A stretch of 64,000 nucleotides of DNA from an uncultured Ruminiclostridium sp. (GCA_947629925.1 CANRFO010000006.1:62001-126000), one strand, 5' to 3'. Counted from the first letter of the stretch, positions 51,677 through 59,629 are shown. Notes: generated by a model from the sequence alone, not told the origin. Translations and numbers: made by a program.

Positions 51677-53614
51677 ATGGTTGAGATAAGCGAAAAATAC
51701 AAAGAGCTTGCCACAGCGGGAGGCAGGCTTCCCTTCTGCGTCATAAAGGCGGGGGACAAGACCTTTTTTGACGACAGCATAAAGTCGTTTCAGTTTCAGG
51801 ACGTTGTATTTTCAGAGGAGCTGACCTTCGGCACCGCCTGTTCCAACCGCTTCCACTTTGAGCTGAACACAACGGAAAACATTCCCCTTTCCGCCGAGAT
51901 AAGACCTTATATCGGCTTCGGGGAATATTCGGAGGAAGCGGAGCTTTGTCCTCTGGGCGTGTTTTACATCTCCAAGCGCTACCGCAGGCGCAGCAGCTTT
52001 TCAATAACCTGCTACGACAGAATGTACCGCCTTGAGGACGAATACAGGAGCGAGCTTAATTTTCCCGCAGACTCGAAGGAGATACTCCGTGAGATATGCG
52101 AAAAATATTCCCTTGAATTTGAAGGTGAAGCGGGAAGCTACACCTGTCCCATGCCTCAGTCGGGAGAAACGGTGAGGAACATTCTGGGGTACCTTGCGGG
52201 ACTTGACGGAGCGAACGCGGTATTCGACCGCAGGGGAAAGCTCTGCTTCAGGCAGATGAAGGACGAGGGCTTCACCGTCACAAGAAGCAGCTACACCGAT
52301 CTGGATATAAAGCTGGACCCTATCACGGTGGAGAAGATAGTGGTAAAAAACGACGAGCAGACCATAGTAAAAGGCGACGGCAGCAAGCTCGGCACCTATG
52401 AGATATACAACCCCTTTGCTTCCGAAAGGACGGCAAGCATCATCTTCAACACTTTCGTGGGATTTTCCTACTACGGTCTTGAGCTGGATATGCAGGGGCT
52501 TCCGTTTCTGGAGGCGGGCGACATCATAACCGTTCAGAACGACGGCGACGACGGCCTTTTCAACGCGGTGATAGGAGAGCTGGACTTCACCTACGACGGG
52601 AGCTTCTGGTGCAGGCTTGTGTCCCGCTCAAAAAATCCTGTTCAGGATTCGGCGGACAGAAAAGCCGAGGAAGAGATAGTACAGCAGGTCTCGCAGGAGC
52701 TTAGGACCGTTTATTACAACTACCGCAGCGAACGTGACCTTGTTCTGGGAAACACATTAACATCTCTGGCGTCAATAGACATCGAGGTGCTTCAGGAAAC
52801 GTCGGTCACGGTTGCCGCGCAGCTTCAGACAAGGTCGCTTTCCGACTGCACCCTGACGCTGACCTACACTGTGGAGGACAAGGACACGCCTCCTGAGCTT
52901 CAGGCAACGATGAAAGCGGGAGAAGCTTATCCCCTGTGCCTTCACAACTTTCTCCAATCGGTAAGGGCAGGCTATGCCACGATAAGGATATACGGAAAGG
53001 TTTCAGGCGGCACGGTGGCGTTCCCGAAAGGCGGGATAATAATGACGGTGAGCGGTCAGTATCTTGCGGAAAGCGCGATAAACCGTTCCCCCAACAGAAC
53101 GATATATCAGGGCTTTTCCGACCTGCACGGCGGGAAGCAGCCCGTCCGCAATATCGCTTTTCAGGACACTGTTTACGAAAATGTTCAGGTGCCTTTGCAG
53201 CGGACGCCTGCGGAAAGGATACTCTTTTACCGCAAGCCAAGGGAATATCCTATACGCATTTCCGACAACGGATATGCGCCTAAGGGCGTACAGGAGGCGG
53301 TCATTTATTCAGATGACAACGTGTTGTATGCAAAGCTGACCTTCTTCAATCCGCCGAAAACTTCGGACGCTTCGGCGCTGGCGGGAGCCTTCAAGGTGGT
53401 CGCAGTGTTCAGCGACGGCGAGCAGGATTACGGCATAAGCGAGGTGCAGTGGGACGGGAACACAGTCATGACCCTGACCATTATCGGCACATTCGTGGGA
53501 ACTGACGAGGTCTACGTTGATTATGACGAAGCAAAGGGCGACCTTGCCGACGGATTTTCGGGAAAAAAGACGGCAAGCTTCCGCAAGCAGGCGCAGAAGG
53601 AAGGGCTTGTATAG
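51677..53614 (+). CDS. Tail hub/tip protein
   Basis: A 645-residue protein. The N-terminal 330 residues look like a Gp27/Gp44-type hub: FCVIKAGDKTFFDDSIKSFQFQDVVFSEELTFGT, a repeated beta domain (CPLGVFYISKRYRRRSSFSITCYDRMYRL), DSKEILREICEKYSLEF and LPFLEAGDIITVQNDGD. After a helical linker (EEEIVQQVSQELRTVYYNY) the C-terminal half is beta-sandwich repeats that may bind receptor or cell wall. No peptidase motif typical of tail-associated lysins is seen. Confidence 0.72.
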   Translation: MVEISEKYKELATAGGRLPFCVIKAGDKTFFDDSIKSFQFQDVVFSEELTFGTACSNRFHFELNTTENIPLSAEIRPYIGFGEYSEEAELCPLGVFYISKRYRRRSSFSITCYDRMYRLEDEYRSELNFPADSKEILREICEKYSLEFEGEAGSYTCPMPQSGETVRNILGYLAGLDGANAVFDRRGKLCFRQMKDEGFTVTRSSYTDLDIKLDPITVEKIVVKNDEQTIVKGDGSKLGTYEIYNPFASERTASIIFNTFVGFSYYGLELDMQGLPFLEAGDIITVQNDGDDGLFNAVIGELDFTYDGSFWCRLVSRSKNPVQDSADRKAEEEIVQQVSQELRTVYYNYRSERDLVLGNTLTSLASIDIEVLQETSVTVAAQLQTRSLSDCTLTLTYTVEDKDTPPELQATMKAGEAYPLCLHNFLQSVRAGYATIRIYGKVSGGTVAFPKGGIIMTVSGQYLAESAINRSPNRTIYQGFSDLHGGKQPVRNIAFQDTVYENVQVPLQRTPAERILFYRKPREYPIRISDNGYAPKGVQEAVIYSDDNVLYAKLTFFNPPKTSDASALAGAFKVVAVFSDGEQDYGISEVQWDGNTVMTLTIIGTFVGTDEVYVDYDEAKGDLADGFSGKKTASFRKQAQKEGLV

Positions 53615-53717
53615 TCAAGATCGTATTATCCCCGTCTTTTCGGCGGCGGGGATATGTCGCCCCGATATTTTCACAGATACACGGCGGCGTCCTTATTGAA
53701 GATGAAAGGAAAAAGAT

Positions 53718-55163
53718 ATGCTAAAAGGAAGATCCACAATAAGTCTTTATGACGCGAAAACAGGGAAAAAGCTGTCGGAGCAGACGAATACCAACATGGT
53801 CACGGACGCTCTTGATGTGCTGTCAGGGTGCAAGGACAAGCTGAATCTTATGGGCTGGTGCAGGGAAGGAATGGCTATGTCAGGCACTTATGGAAGATAT
53901 TACGGATTGAGCCCGTTCAACGCTATGGTCCCTCTCGCAACATACGCCTTGGGCGGCGTTTTGCTCTGGGACAACAACATCACCGAAAACCCCGGCATAG
54001 TCGCGCGTCCCAAGGGAGTAAACGAGGTGGGACACGCAGGCAGCGAATACGCAGGCGACGATATTTACCAAGGAAGCTACAATGCCAACGAAAGCGGTCC
54101 GATAGAGGGCGGTTATCGTCATGTCTGGGACTTTGACACCGATAAGGCGAACGGCACGATAAAGTGCCTTTCCCTCACCTCTCAGCACGGAGGCACCGTA
54201 GGTCATCACTTTAACGGAGAAAACACAAAGGGCAGCCTTTTCAGCCATTGTTATTTTCACGAAGGAGATACCATACGCAATCTCAGTTATAATGACTGCT
54301 ATATTTCAATGGGCGACGGACCTGAGGGCGCAAAGCTCGGAAGAGCTTTTTATATAAAGAAAAACGGCGACGGCAGCCTCAGAGTTTATAAAAGATACCA
54401 GACTTCGGTTTTTTACTTTGATATTGCAGATCCCACAAAGGTCCCCATTGCAACAGCTACTCAGAATATACCCGCCACGGTGACGCTTCCCTTGACTCTT
54501 GAAAACAAGAATAACTCTTTATATGTTTATCAGGGTCAGATGCATGAGATCGGATCGTTGAACAATTCCACCCTGAGGCACAAGATATATTCCATGACGG
54601 GACAGCTGATAAGCAGCCGTGAGATCACTATTCCGATAGCATTGGGAAATTACAATAGTTTTTACTCAGCCGCCGTATACCGCGACGGTTACTATTACTA
54701 TTTTACGGGAAACAGCATTTCTGCAAACAGAAAATTATGCAAGACAGACGAAAAGGGGACTTTGCTGAAAGAATGGGAAAATATACCTATTGGCGCGGGC
54801 GGAGTAATAATAGACGAACATTCGGGAAATATCGTGTGGAACGGTCAGGCAGACAGCAACACAAGCAGTACGGCAAAGGAAGTATATATCATATATCCCG
54901 ATGATCATGTGGCGCCGAGTTATGTGACGTCAGACTTTATCAGCTGTTCAAACGGCAATATGTCGAACGACAAAACATGGCAGTTCGTAAAATTTGACGA
55001 TATGTGCACGCCCTTCTGGTATGCCAGCGACGGCGGATACAGCTTCAGGCTCATTCCCGCGATAATGTCGACCTATATTGCCACTATAAACAACCTTGAG
55101 GTTCCTATTGTGAAAACCTCCGCTCAGACCATGAAGATAGTCTACGAAATTTACGAGGAATAA
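53718..55163 (+). CDS. Putative tail fibre / receptor-binding protein
   Basis: A 481-residue protein starting MLKGRSTISLYDAKTGKKLSEQTNTNMVTDAL, an adapter-like opening. The body is strand-rich, with repeated short blocks like GSLRVYKRYQTSVFYFDIADP, GSLNNSTLRHKIYSMTGQLI and NRKLCKTDEKGTLLKEW that resemble propeller blades. The last gene of the cluster and AT-richer than those before it, which is normal for host-range genes that are swapped. The start follows ATGAAAGGAAAAAG. No catalytic motif was recognised. Confidence 0.7.
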   Translation: MLKGRSTISLYDAKTGKKLSEQTNTNMVTDALDVLSGCKDKLNLMGWCREGMAMSGTYGRYYGLSPFNAMVPLATYALGGVLLWDNNITENPGIVARPKGVNEVGHAGSEYAGDDIYQGSYNANESGPIEGGYRHVWDFDTDKANGTIKCLSLTSQHGGTVGHHFNGENTKGSLFSHCYFHEGDTIRNLSYNDCYISMGDGPEGAKLGRAFYIKKNGDGSLRVYKRYQTSVFYFDIADPTKVPIATATQNIPATVTLPLTLENKNNSLYVYQGQMHEIGSLNNSTLRHKIYSMTGQLISSREITIPIALGNYNSFYSAAVYRDGYYYYFTGNSISANRKLCKTDEKGTLLKEWENIPIGAGGVIIDEHSGNIVWNGQADSNTSSTAKEVYIIYPDDHVAPSYVTSDFISCSNGNMSNDKTWQFVKFDDMCTPFWYASDGGYSFRLIPAIMSTYIATINNLEVPIVKTSAQTMKIVYEIYEE

Positions 55164-55166
55164 GGG

Positions 55167-55218
55167 TTGAATTTTTTCGGGAATTGTGTTATACTCTTTT
55201 AGGGAGCGAAAGCTCCCT
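55167..55218 (+). promoter_or_regulatory. Promoter and GAAA-capped leader hairpin of tRNA-Arg
   Basis: TTGAAT (55167-55172), 17 bases, TATACT (55190-55195) with TGT before it. Transcription would begin near AGGGAGCGAAAGCTCCCT (55201-55218), a perfect seven-pair hairpin with a GAAA loop that ends three bases before the mature tRNA. Confidence 0.7.
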
Positions 55219-55221
55219 TAT

Positions 55222-55296
55222 GCCTCCATAGTTAAACGGATATAACAAGCCCCTCCTAAGGGTTAGTTATCGGTTCGATTCCGGTTGGGGGTGCCA
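55222..55296 (+). tRNA. tRNA-Arg (anticodon CCU)
   Basis: A 75-base cloverleaf. The acceptor GCCTCCA pairs with TGGGGGT (one terminal G-U and one internal G-U), the anticodon stem AGCCC/GGGTT holds the loop CTCCTAA giving CCU, the T-arm has GTTCGATTC and CCA is encoded at 55294-55296. It reads the rare codon AGG. It follows the phage-like cluster and has its own promoter and terminator (55307-55333). Confidence 0.93.
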
Positions 55297-55306
55297 CACC
55301 GTTAGG

Positions 55307-55334
55307 AAAAATGCCCTCAAAGAGGGCATTTTTT
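55307..55334. terminator. Terminator after tRNA-Arg
   Basis: AAAAATGCCCTC and GAGGGCATTTTT pair perfectly around AAA, followed by T-run. Confidence 0.92.
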
Positions 55335-55626
55335 GCAAACGGGAAAAGGCTTCGTCCGTCGCCTGACGGCTCGTTCTCAGCTCTTTTCCATGTGCAATTT
55401 TTCTTGAATTTCCCTTAAGGAAATTCATTTTGCTTCGCAAAACCGAAAAATCGCGGCGTACAGTAAAGGAGGCGGGGGTATTTTTTATATTCACCACCCA
55501 AAAATCTATTTGGTCACAATATCACAGCGGCTGAGCCGCATCAACACGCTCCCAATCCACGGGAGCGTATAACCCGCCTTAAATTACCTTAAAGCGATTT
55601 GTTTTGATTTATAAGAGATGATTTGT
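55335..55626. other. Gap between the tRNA and rnpB terminators
   Basis: No credible gene here. It contains several short inverted repeats (for example CGCTCCCAATCCACGGGAGCG near 55549) and no integrase or attachment repeat. A minus-strand open frame that runs back into the tRNA is spurious. Confidence 0.6.
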
Positions 55627-55666
55627 AAAAAATAAGCCTGCTTCCCTTGAAGCAGGCTTATTTTTG
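55627..55666. terminator. Terminator of rnpB
   Basis: AATAAGCCTGCTT pairs with AAGCAGGCTTATT around CCCTTG, with A and T runs at the ends, directly after the RNase P RNA on the minus strand. Confidence 0.9.
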
Positions 55667-56003
55667 CAACCTCATCTGTAAGCCGAGTTCTGTCGTGCGC
55701 GGACATTTATCTACTTCCAAGGTCGCCCTTGGACTCAAGCCGCCTATATCGGAGCGCGCCGAGCAGGCGTGTTGTTCTCCGTACCAATCGGCGTTGCATC
55801 GGGTAGGGTTTACATGGCAGCGCAGTCTCCTGCGCTCCGGTGAGCTCTTGCCTCGCCTTTCCACCCTTACCGCAGTAATGCGGCGGTATATCTCTGTTGC
55901 ACTTGCCCTAAGGTCGCCCTCGGCTGCCGTTAGCAGCTACCCTGCTCTGTGATGCTCGGACTTTCCTCACGGATCTCTCCCCGCGTTCGCGCAATGAAGT
56001 TGC
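55667..56003 (-). ncRNA. rnpB: RNase P RNA (class A)
   Basis: Catalytic RNA that trims tRNA 5' ends. On the minus strand the conserved segments appear in order: GAGGAAAGTCCGAGC near the 5' end, CAGGGTAGCTGCTAACGGC, AAGTGCAACAGAGA, GGTGGAAAGGCG, GTAAACCCTACCC and, at the 3' end, GACAGAACTCGGCTTACAG. The AGTGCAACAGAGA and long-range GGTAA-type elements are of class A. The 5' end is taken from the promoter; the mature ends are good to a few bases. Confidence 0.95.
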
Positions 56004-56009
56004 TTGTAA

Positions 56010-56038
56010 AGTATAGCATATAAGCTTTTTCTTGTCAA
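56010..56038 (-). promoter_or_regulatory. Promoter of rnpB
   Basis: Minus-strand TTGACA (56033-56038), 17 bases, TATACT (56010-56015) with TGC before it: a strong stable-RNA promoter. Confidence 0.88.
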
Positions 56039-56103
56039 CAGATATTTCGTAAATTGACTGCAGTTTATCCTCCTTGTTTTTTTCACCAATGCTTGCATTT
56101 GTC

Positions 56104-56226
56104 ATTTGCTTTTATAAAAGCGTTTTTCAACATTTTCAACTGAATTTTCCACCGTTTTGTGTGTCAGATCAAAGAAAAAAGCCTGTTTTTCCACACTTTC
56201 CACGGGAAAACCTGTTGAAAACACCG
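56104..56226 (+). repeat. Long repeat, copy A (TTTTCCAC-rich)
   Basis: About 123 bases that align without gaps to copy B 337 bases downstream, roughly 70% identical (67 of 96 over the core by eye). The core contains TTTTCCACC, TTTTTCCACACTTTCCAC and GTTTTCC-type palindrome arms around CACGGGAAAA, and is bounded by TTTCAAC and GTTGAAA. TTTTCCACA resembles DnaA boxes. Confidence 0.75.
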
Positions 56227-56440
56227 TTTTACAGTCTGTAAAATTTATTTATCCGTTTTGTATAAAATATAAAAATTTATACTTTATGTTTATCCTCGTA
56301 AAACCTTGCTTTAAGGGAAAGAAAAAATTTTTTGAAAATAAAAAGGAAAAAATTTTTTCAGGGTTTTTGTCATACAGGAACAAAAGTTGAAATTTGACGA
56401 ATAAAGTCGAAAAATTTCCCCACTTATTCCACAAATTCCC
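56227..56440. other. AT-rich segment between the two long repeats
   Basis: About 214 bases, strongly AT-rich with runs such as AAAAAATTTTTT (twice) and one TTATTCCACA. No gene, tRNA or promoter pairing is convincing. The easily melted character between two binding-site-like blocks recalls a replication origin, without other proof. Confidence 0.5.
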
Positions 56441-56563
56441 GATTGCTTTAAAAACGGCACTTTTCACCACTTTCAACAATGTTTTCCACGATTTTCAGCG
56501 TCAAATGCAAGAAAAACAAGGAGTTTTCCACGTTTTCCACGGGAAAACTTGCTGAAAGTGCAT
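56441..56563 (+). repeat. Long repeat, copy B (TTTTCCAC-rich)
   Basis: Ungapped partner of copy A at +337. It holds GTTTTCCACG, then GTTTTCCACGTTTTCCACGG with the dyad TTTTCCACGGGAAAA, bounded by CACTTTCAAC and GCTGAAAGTG, which are near-perfect inverted ends. Confidence 0.75.
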
Positions 56564-56617
56564 AAATCAGCGGGTTCCTCCAATAATTACAGAAAGTAAA
56601 ATTTTCGGAGGGAGCTT

Positions 56618-56866
56618 ATGCGAGGGGTAAACAAGCTGATAATCGAGATAAAGGATACCGACAGCGAGTATTTTGACAGGGCGATCCTGTTTCTGAAGCC
56701 CGGGAAGCTGGGGACGGGTCAGAGCGAGCTTAACGAAAGCGCCGATAGGCTGCTTCGCGAGGTAGACATGCTGGGCGTAAAACGGACAAGGCGTATCATT
56801 CCGATAGCGGCAGGCGCAGCGCTTCTTGCCGCCGCAATTCTGCTATTGTTGTTCCTCTGCCGCTGA
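56618..56866 (+). CDS. Small membrane protein of unknown function
   Basis: An 82-residue protein starting MRGVNKLIIEIKDTDSEYFDRAILFLKPGK, with a charged N-terminal 60 residues and one C-terminal membrane helix (IIPIAAGAALLAAAILLLLFL). The layout is that of a tail-anchored protein with its main domain in the cytosol. The ribosome site CGGAGGGAG is strong. No family recognised. It lies after the repeat region on its own. Confidence 0.72.
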   Translation: MRGVNKLIIEIKDTDSEYFDRAILFLKPGKLGTGQSELNESADRLLREVDMLGVKRTRRIIPIAAGAALLAAAILLLLFLCR

Positions 56867-56871
56867 AGCGT

Positions 56872-57070
56872 GCCGTTGAACGGCTTCAATACGCTTTTAA
56901 TTAAAGTTGAGCGTATTTTTATGTGCTGCGAATTTAGTACCTTTTTAATAATAGTAAAACATCGCTGAGCGAGCCGCTGAACGGCTTCAATGCACTTTTA
57001 ATTAAAGTTGAGCGTATTTTTATGTGCTGCGGATTTAATACCTTTTAATAATAGCAAAATGGCGCTTGAT
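56872..57070. repeat. 101-bp tandem duplication carrying terminators
   Basis: Two direct units starting GCCGTTGAACGG (56872) and GCCGCTGAACGG (56973), offset 101 bases, over 85% alike by eye. Unit 1 contains AATACGCT...AGCGTATT followed by T-run, a terminator hairpin; in unit 2 the left arm has drifted (AATGCACT) while the right arm is unchanged. Confidence 0.8.
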
Positions 57071-57087
57071 GTGCTTTTGAACACAAA

Positions 57088-57118
57088 AAGCCCGCTTTGC
57101 GGGTCACAAAGCGGGCTT
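57088..57118. terminator. Terminator of the beta-propeller sensor gene
   Basis: AAGCCCGCTTTG and CAAAGCGGGCTT pair perfectly around CGGGTCA. It is just beyond the minus-strand sensor gene and faces the tandem repeat. Confidence 0.85.
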
Positions 57119-57145
57119 AAAGCAGGAAAAACAATAAAGTATGTT

Positions 57146-58897
57146 TTAAGGAAATGAGGTCAGGATCGCAATTACACGGGCGGTTCCGTCTTCGTCAATT
57201 GCAACGATATAATCCGAAGCAGGCTTGATCATCTCAAACAGTCCTTCGGTATCAGTTACCTTGACAACGGCGCCTTCGGTCACTGTGTAGTACGTTTTAT
57301 CGTCAGGCGTGAACGCCTTTCCGTTGGGAGTAAATTTAACCGACTGCATTTCGGTATCAACGAACTGTCCGTCGCAGGTAAACAGAACGTACTTTTCAGT
57401 TTTGTCCTCCAAAGTGAAGGTCATATGAGCGGCGTTGAATGCGCTGCTTCTTGTAATGCGGACAGAGCCTTCATAAGAGATTATGCTGTTCTGTGAACCG
57501 TCATTGACGTTTATTGTGATTATATCGGTCTTTCCGTTCGCCGCGTCGGTCACTGCGCAGTACAGACTGTCGTTTATCAGCGCGATAGGAGTAACGGGAA
57601 GGCTGAATTCGCCTATTCTGGTAAACAGCATTGTTTTTTCCGAGCGCTTTACAAGATACAGGAAGGACTTGTCAATGGAAACGGTCTTCAGTATCATCGT
57701 GTTGTCGTCAGCGCCTGCGTTCAGTGAGGATATTTCGCTGTCTACCGTGATACCGCTTATGTCTATCTCGGTCAGTATACCCATCTTGCCGTCGGCAAAG
57801 AACAGCTTGTTCCTGCCTGTGTCGCTGCAAGCGGTTATGTAAAGCCTTGAACCGTCGGGAGAGGTCCAGTTTACTTTTGCGTTGGAAACATAGAATACGG
57901 TTTCGGGAACGATACCCGTCCTTGCTATCCTGAAGAGCCTTACGCTGTCCGCAGTTGTGACAACTGCGTGGCGGTTGCTTATGAGGTTCACGGTCTTTAC
58001 TCCCGTTACGGGGATAGTAAGCTCCGTAGGATCGCTCTCCGAGCTTTCGGAGCTTTCTGAGGTATCGGGTGTATCTGAAGTGTCCGAGGTATCCGACGTA
58101 TCAGGAGTATCGGAAGTATCGGGCGTATCTGAAGTGTCGGGAGTATCAGAGGTATCAGGCGTATCCGAAGTGTCAGGAGTGTCGGAGGTTTCGGATATAT
58201 CGGTGTTCTCCGTCTGCTGAGGAGTCGTATCGGAGGGAACTGTCTCTTCGGATACCGTGGTAACAGGTTCAGGCAGTGTTACCTCGAAAGGCTCGTCGAT
58301 CTGCGGAGTGGTCGTGGAAACGTTCTGAGAGCTTCCGAAAGGCTCAAAGGTATCGTCTGTCCAGCCTGCCAGCTCCACCAACGAAACTGCTTTAAGAGGT
58401 CTTATATCGTGAAGCACCGACAGCGGAGCGGTTATCTTTGCGCCTGTATATACGCGGTCAGAGCCGGCCTGACTGCTTTGAACGTATTTTCCTTTTCCTG
58501 TGTAAAGCAGAGAAACGCGTATCTCTCCGTCAGGGTCTGCCGTTGAAAGCGTCATCATAACTTCGCTTCCCGTCATGGGCGCTTCAAAGGACACATACAT
58601 ATCCATGACTTCTTCTTTATCGGCGGAGTCAAGCTCCTGCTGATATTCCTCGGCAGCGCGTATTCTTGCAAGGTCGGCTTCGGAAGCGGTATAATCCAGC
58701 TCGATACCGCCGTTTCTCAGGCTCGACACGGAAACAACGGCGATCGCGGCGGCGGCAGCAGCGGCACAGCCCGCAGTGACCCAGCCCTTCCAGCCGTTTT
58801 TCTTCTTGACTGAGCGGCGCTTGGCGTTATATTTGATCTTTTCGGTATCTACGGTGTAGGTAAGCATCAGTTCACGGTAAAATTCTTTTTTATTCAC
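57146..58897 (-). CDS. ECF sigma-linked membrane sensor with Ser-Asp-Thr-Pro repeats and beta-propeller
   Basis: A 583-residue protein: cytosolic N terminus (NKKEFYRELMLTYTVDTEKI), one membrane helix (about residues 38-58), an extracellular domain (residues 65-190), a low-complexity linker with about ten SDTPDT units and Ser-Glu runs (residues 225-290), and a C-terminal propeller-like domain (residues 295-583; VNWTSPDGSRLYITACSD, YLVKRSEKTMLFTRIGEFS). The GTG start follows AGGAGGG, 16 bases after the sigma gene stop. The layout recalls RsgI-like anti-sigma factors, with an N-terminal cytosolic part to hold the sigma factor; that role is inferred. The repeat linker probably crosses the cell wall. 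Confidence 0.77.
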   Translation of the reverse strand: MNKKEFYRELMLTYTVDTEKIKYNAKRRSVKKKNGWKGWVTAGCAAAAAAAIAVVSVSSLRNGGIELDYTASEADLARIRAAEEYQQELDSADKEEVMDMYVSFEAPMTGSEVMMTLSTADPDGEIRVSLLYTGKGKYVQSSQAGSDRVYTGAKITAPLSVLHDIRPLKAVSLVELAGWTDDTFEPFGSSQNVSTTTPQIDEPFEVTLPEPVTTVSEETVPSDTTPQQTENTDISETSDTPDTSDTPDTSDTPDTSDTPDTSDTPDTSDTSDTSDTPDTSESSESSESDPTELTIPVTGVKTVNLISNRHAVVTTADSVRLFRIARTGIVPETVFYVSNAKVNWTSPDGSRLYITACSDTGRNKLFFADGKMGILTEIDISGITVDSEISSLNAGADDNTMILKTVSIDKSFLYLVKRSEKTMLFTRIGEFSLPVTPIALINDSLYCAVTDAANGKTDIITINVNDGSQNSIISYEGSVRITRSSAFNAAHMTFTLEDKTEKYVLFTCDGQFVDTEMQSVKFTPNGKAFTPDDKTYYTVTEGAVVKVTDTEGLFEMIKPASDYIVAIDEDGTARVIAILTSFP

Positions 58898-58913
58898 GCA
58901 TTTCCCTCCTTTC

Positions 58914-59465
58914 TTACAGATTGAATTTCTTTTTCTGCCGTTCTATCGTTCGGTAAAGCTTATTTTTCACGGCGGAAAGATTCATATTGAGTTCGTCGGC
59001 GATTTCGCCTAATTTCATATCGCAGACGAAATATAAGTAAAATATTTTTCCGACAGTTTCGTCGGCGCTTGCTATATCTTCAAATATCTCTCTTGCAAGA
59101 AGCTCGTCGCACAGCACGTCCTCAAGATTTTTCTGCTGACGTGACATTTCCGTTTCCACCTTCACCATCTGCTCCTCGGAGAAATCGGAGAAGCTGTCGG
59201 TAGTGCTGCGGCGTTTAAGAGAGCCGTAATAGTTTTTACATTCAAACTTCGCTATGCTTATTAGGAACGCCTCGGCATTCTCTATGTCGGCGTAGCCTTT
59301 TTTGCTTATCCTTTGGTAAAATCTGGCGTATATATTCTGCAAAACATCTTCGGCGTCGAGAATGTTTCCGCATTTACTGATTACAAAGCGGGTAAGCGCA
59401 TTTATCGTAGAATCATAGACTTTATTGAAATAGGTTTCCGGAGAGGCATCTACGGATCGGTTCAA
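58914..59465 (-). CDS. ECF-type RNA polymerase sigma factor (II)
   Basis: A sigma-70 family protein of about 183 residues: region 2 (ALTRFVISKCGNILDAEDVLQNIYARFYQRI, then AEAFLISIAKFECKNYYG) and region 4 (IFYLYFVCDMKLGEIADELNMNLSAVKNKLYRTIERQKKKF). I prefer the TTG at 59465, seven bases after GAGGTG; the frame extends upstream to 59573 and a GTG at 59480 is possible. It lies directly ahead of the membrane sensor gene, a second sigma-sensor pair in the window. Confidence 0.85.
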   Translation of the reverse strand: MNRSVDASPETYFNKVYDSTINALTRFVISKCGNILDAEDVLQNIYARFYQRISKKGYADIENAEAFLISIAKFECKNYYGSLKRRSTTDSFSDFSEEQMVKVETEMSRQQKNLEDVLCDELLAREIFEDIASADETVGKIFYLYFVCDMKLGEIADELNMNLSAVKNKLYRTIERQKKKFNL

Positions 59466-59560
59466 GCGAAAGCACCTCACTTTCCGCCTTACTATAAGGG
59501 TAGTAAGGGATTTTTTTAAAAAAGTTTCAACAAAAAAAGGGTATCGAAAAGGTACAATTT

Positions 59561-59588
59561 GTATAAGACGCATTAAATAGGCAATAAT
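59561..59588 (+). promoter_or_regulatory. Sigma-F-like promoter of spoIIR
   Basis: GTATA (59561-59565), 14 bases, GGCAATAAT (59580-59588) fits the forespore sigma-F pattern GYATA-N15-GGNNANANT closely, about 40 bases before the spoIIR ATG. Bacillus spoIIR is transcribed by sigma-F, which supports the reading. Confidence 0.6.
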
Positions 59589-59629
59589 CGGGACAGGGAA
59601 AAAATTTTCTGCTAAGGGAAGGACATAAT

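Larger units (their letters stand above)
43283..55163 (+). mobile_element. Compact phage head-tail cluster, candidate gene-transfer-agent-like element
   Basis: About 11.9 kb of collinear genes on one strand in the order of a siphovirus morphogenesis module: small protein, large terminase, portal, scaffold-like, major capsid, connector, minor capsid 1-2-3, tail tube, probable chaperone, Gp15, short tape measure, tail protein, hub, fibre. Every frame is intact and tightly packed. Integrase, excisionase, repressor, replication, head protease, holin and lysin are all absent. GC and codon style match the host, except for the AT-richer final fibre gene. Boundaries are the terminator at 43.25 kb and tRNA-Arg at 55.2 kb; no attachment repeats were found. 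The composition suggests a domesticated particle rather than a live prophage, but a defective prophage is the simpler alternative. Confidence 0.75.

Noticed and set aside
55267-55497. Minus-strand open frame ending in WHPQPESNR
   Set aside because: It begins in a gap and runs into the tRNA 3' end; this peptide is a well-known artefact of translating tRNA genes.
55222-55626. Attachment site for the phage-like cluster at tRNA-Arg
   Set aside because: No duplicate of the tRNA 3' end was found on either side and no integrase is present.
56104-56563. Calling this the chromosomal origin oriC
   Set aside because: No dnaA, dnaN or rpmH in the neighbourhood and the boxes deviate from TTATCCACA; reported only as a repeat structure.
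57957-58220. Regular short repeats suggestive of CRISPR or a repeat protein on the plus strand
   Set aside because: Period of 12-18 bases without spacers; they encode the SDTPDT stalk of the minus-strand sensor protein.
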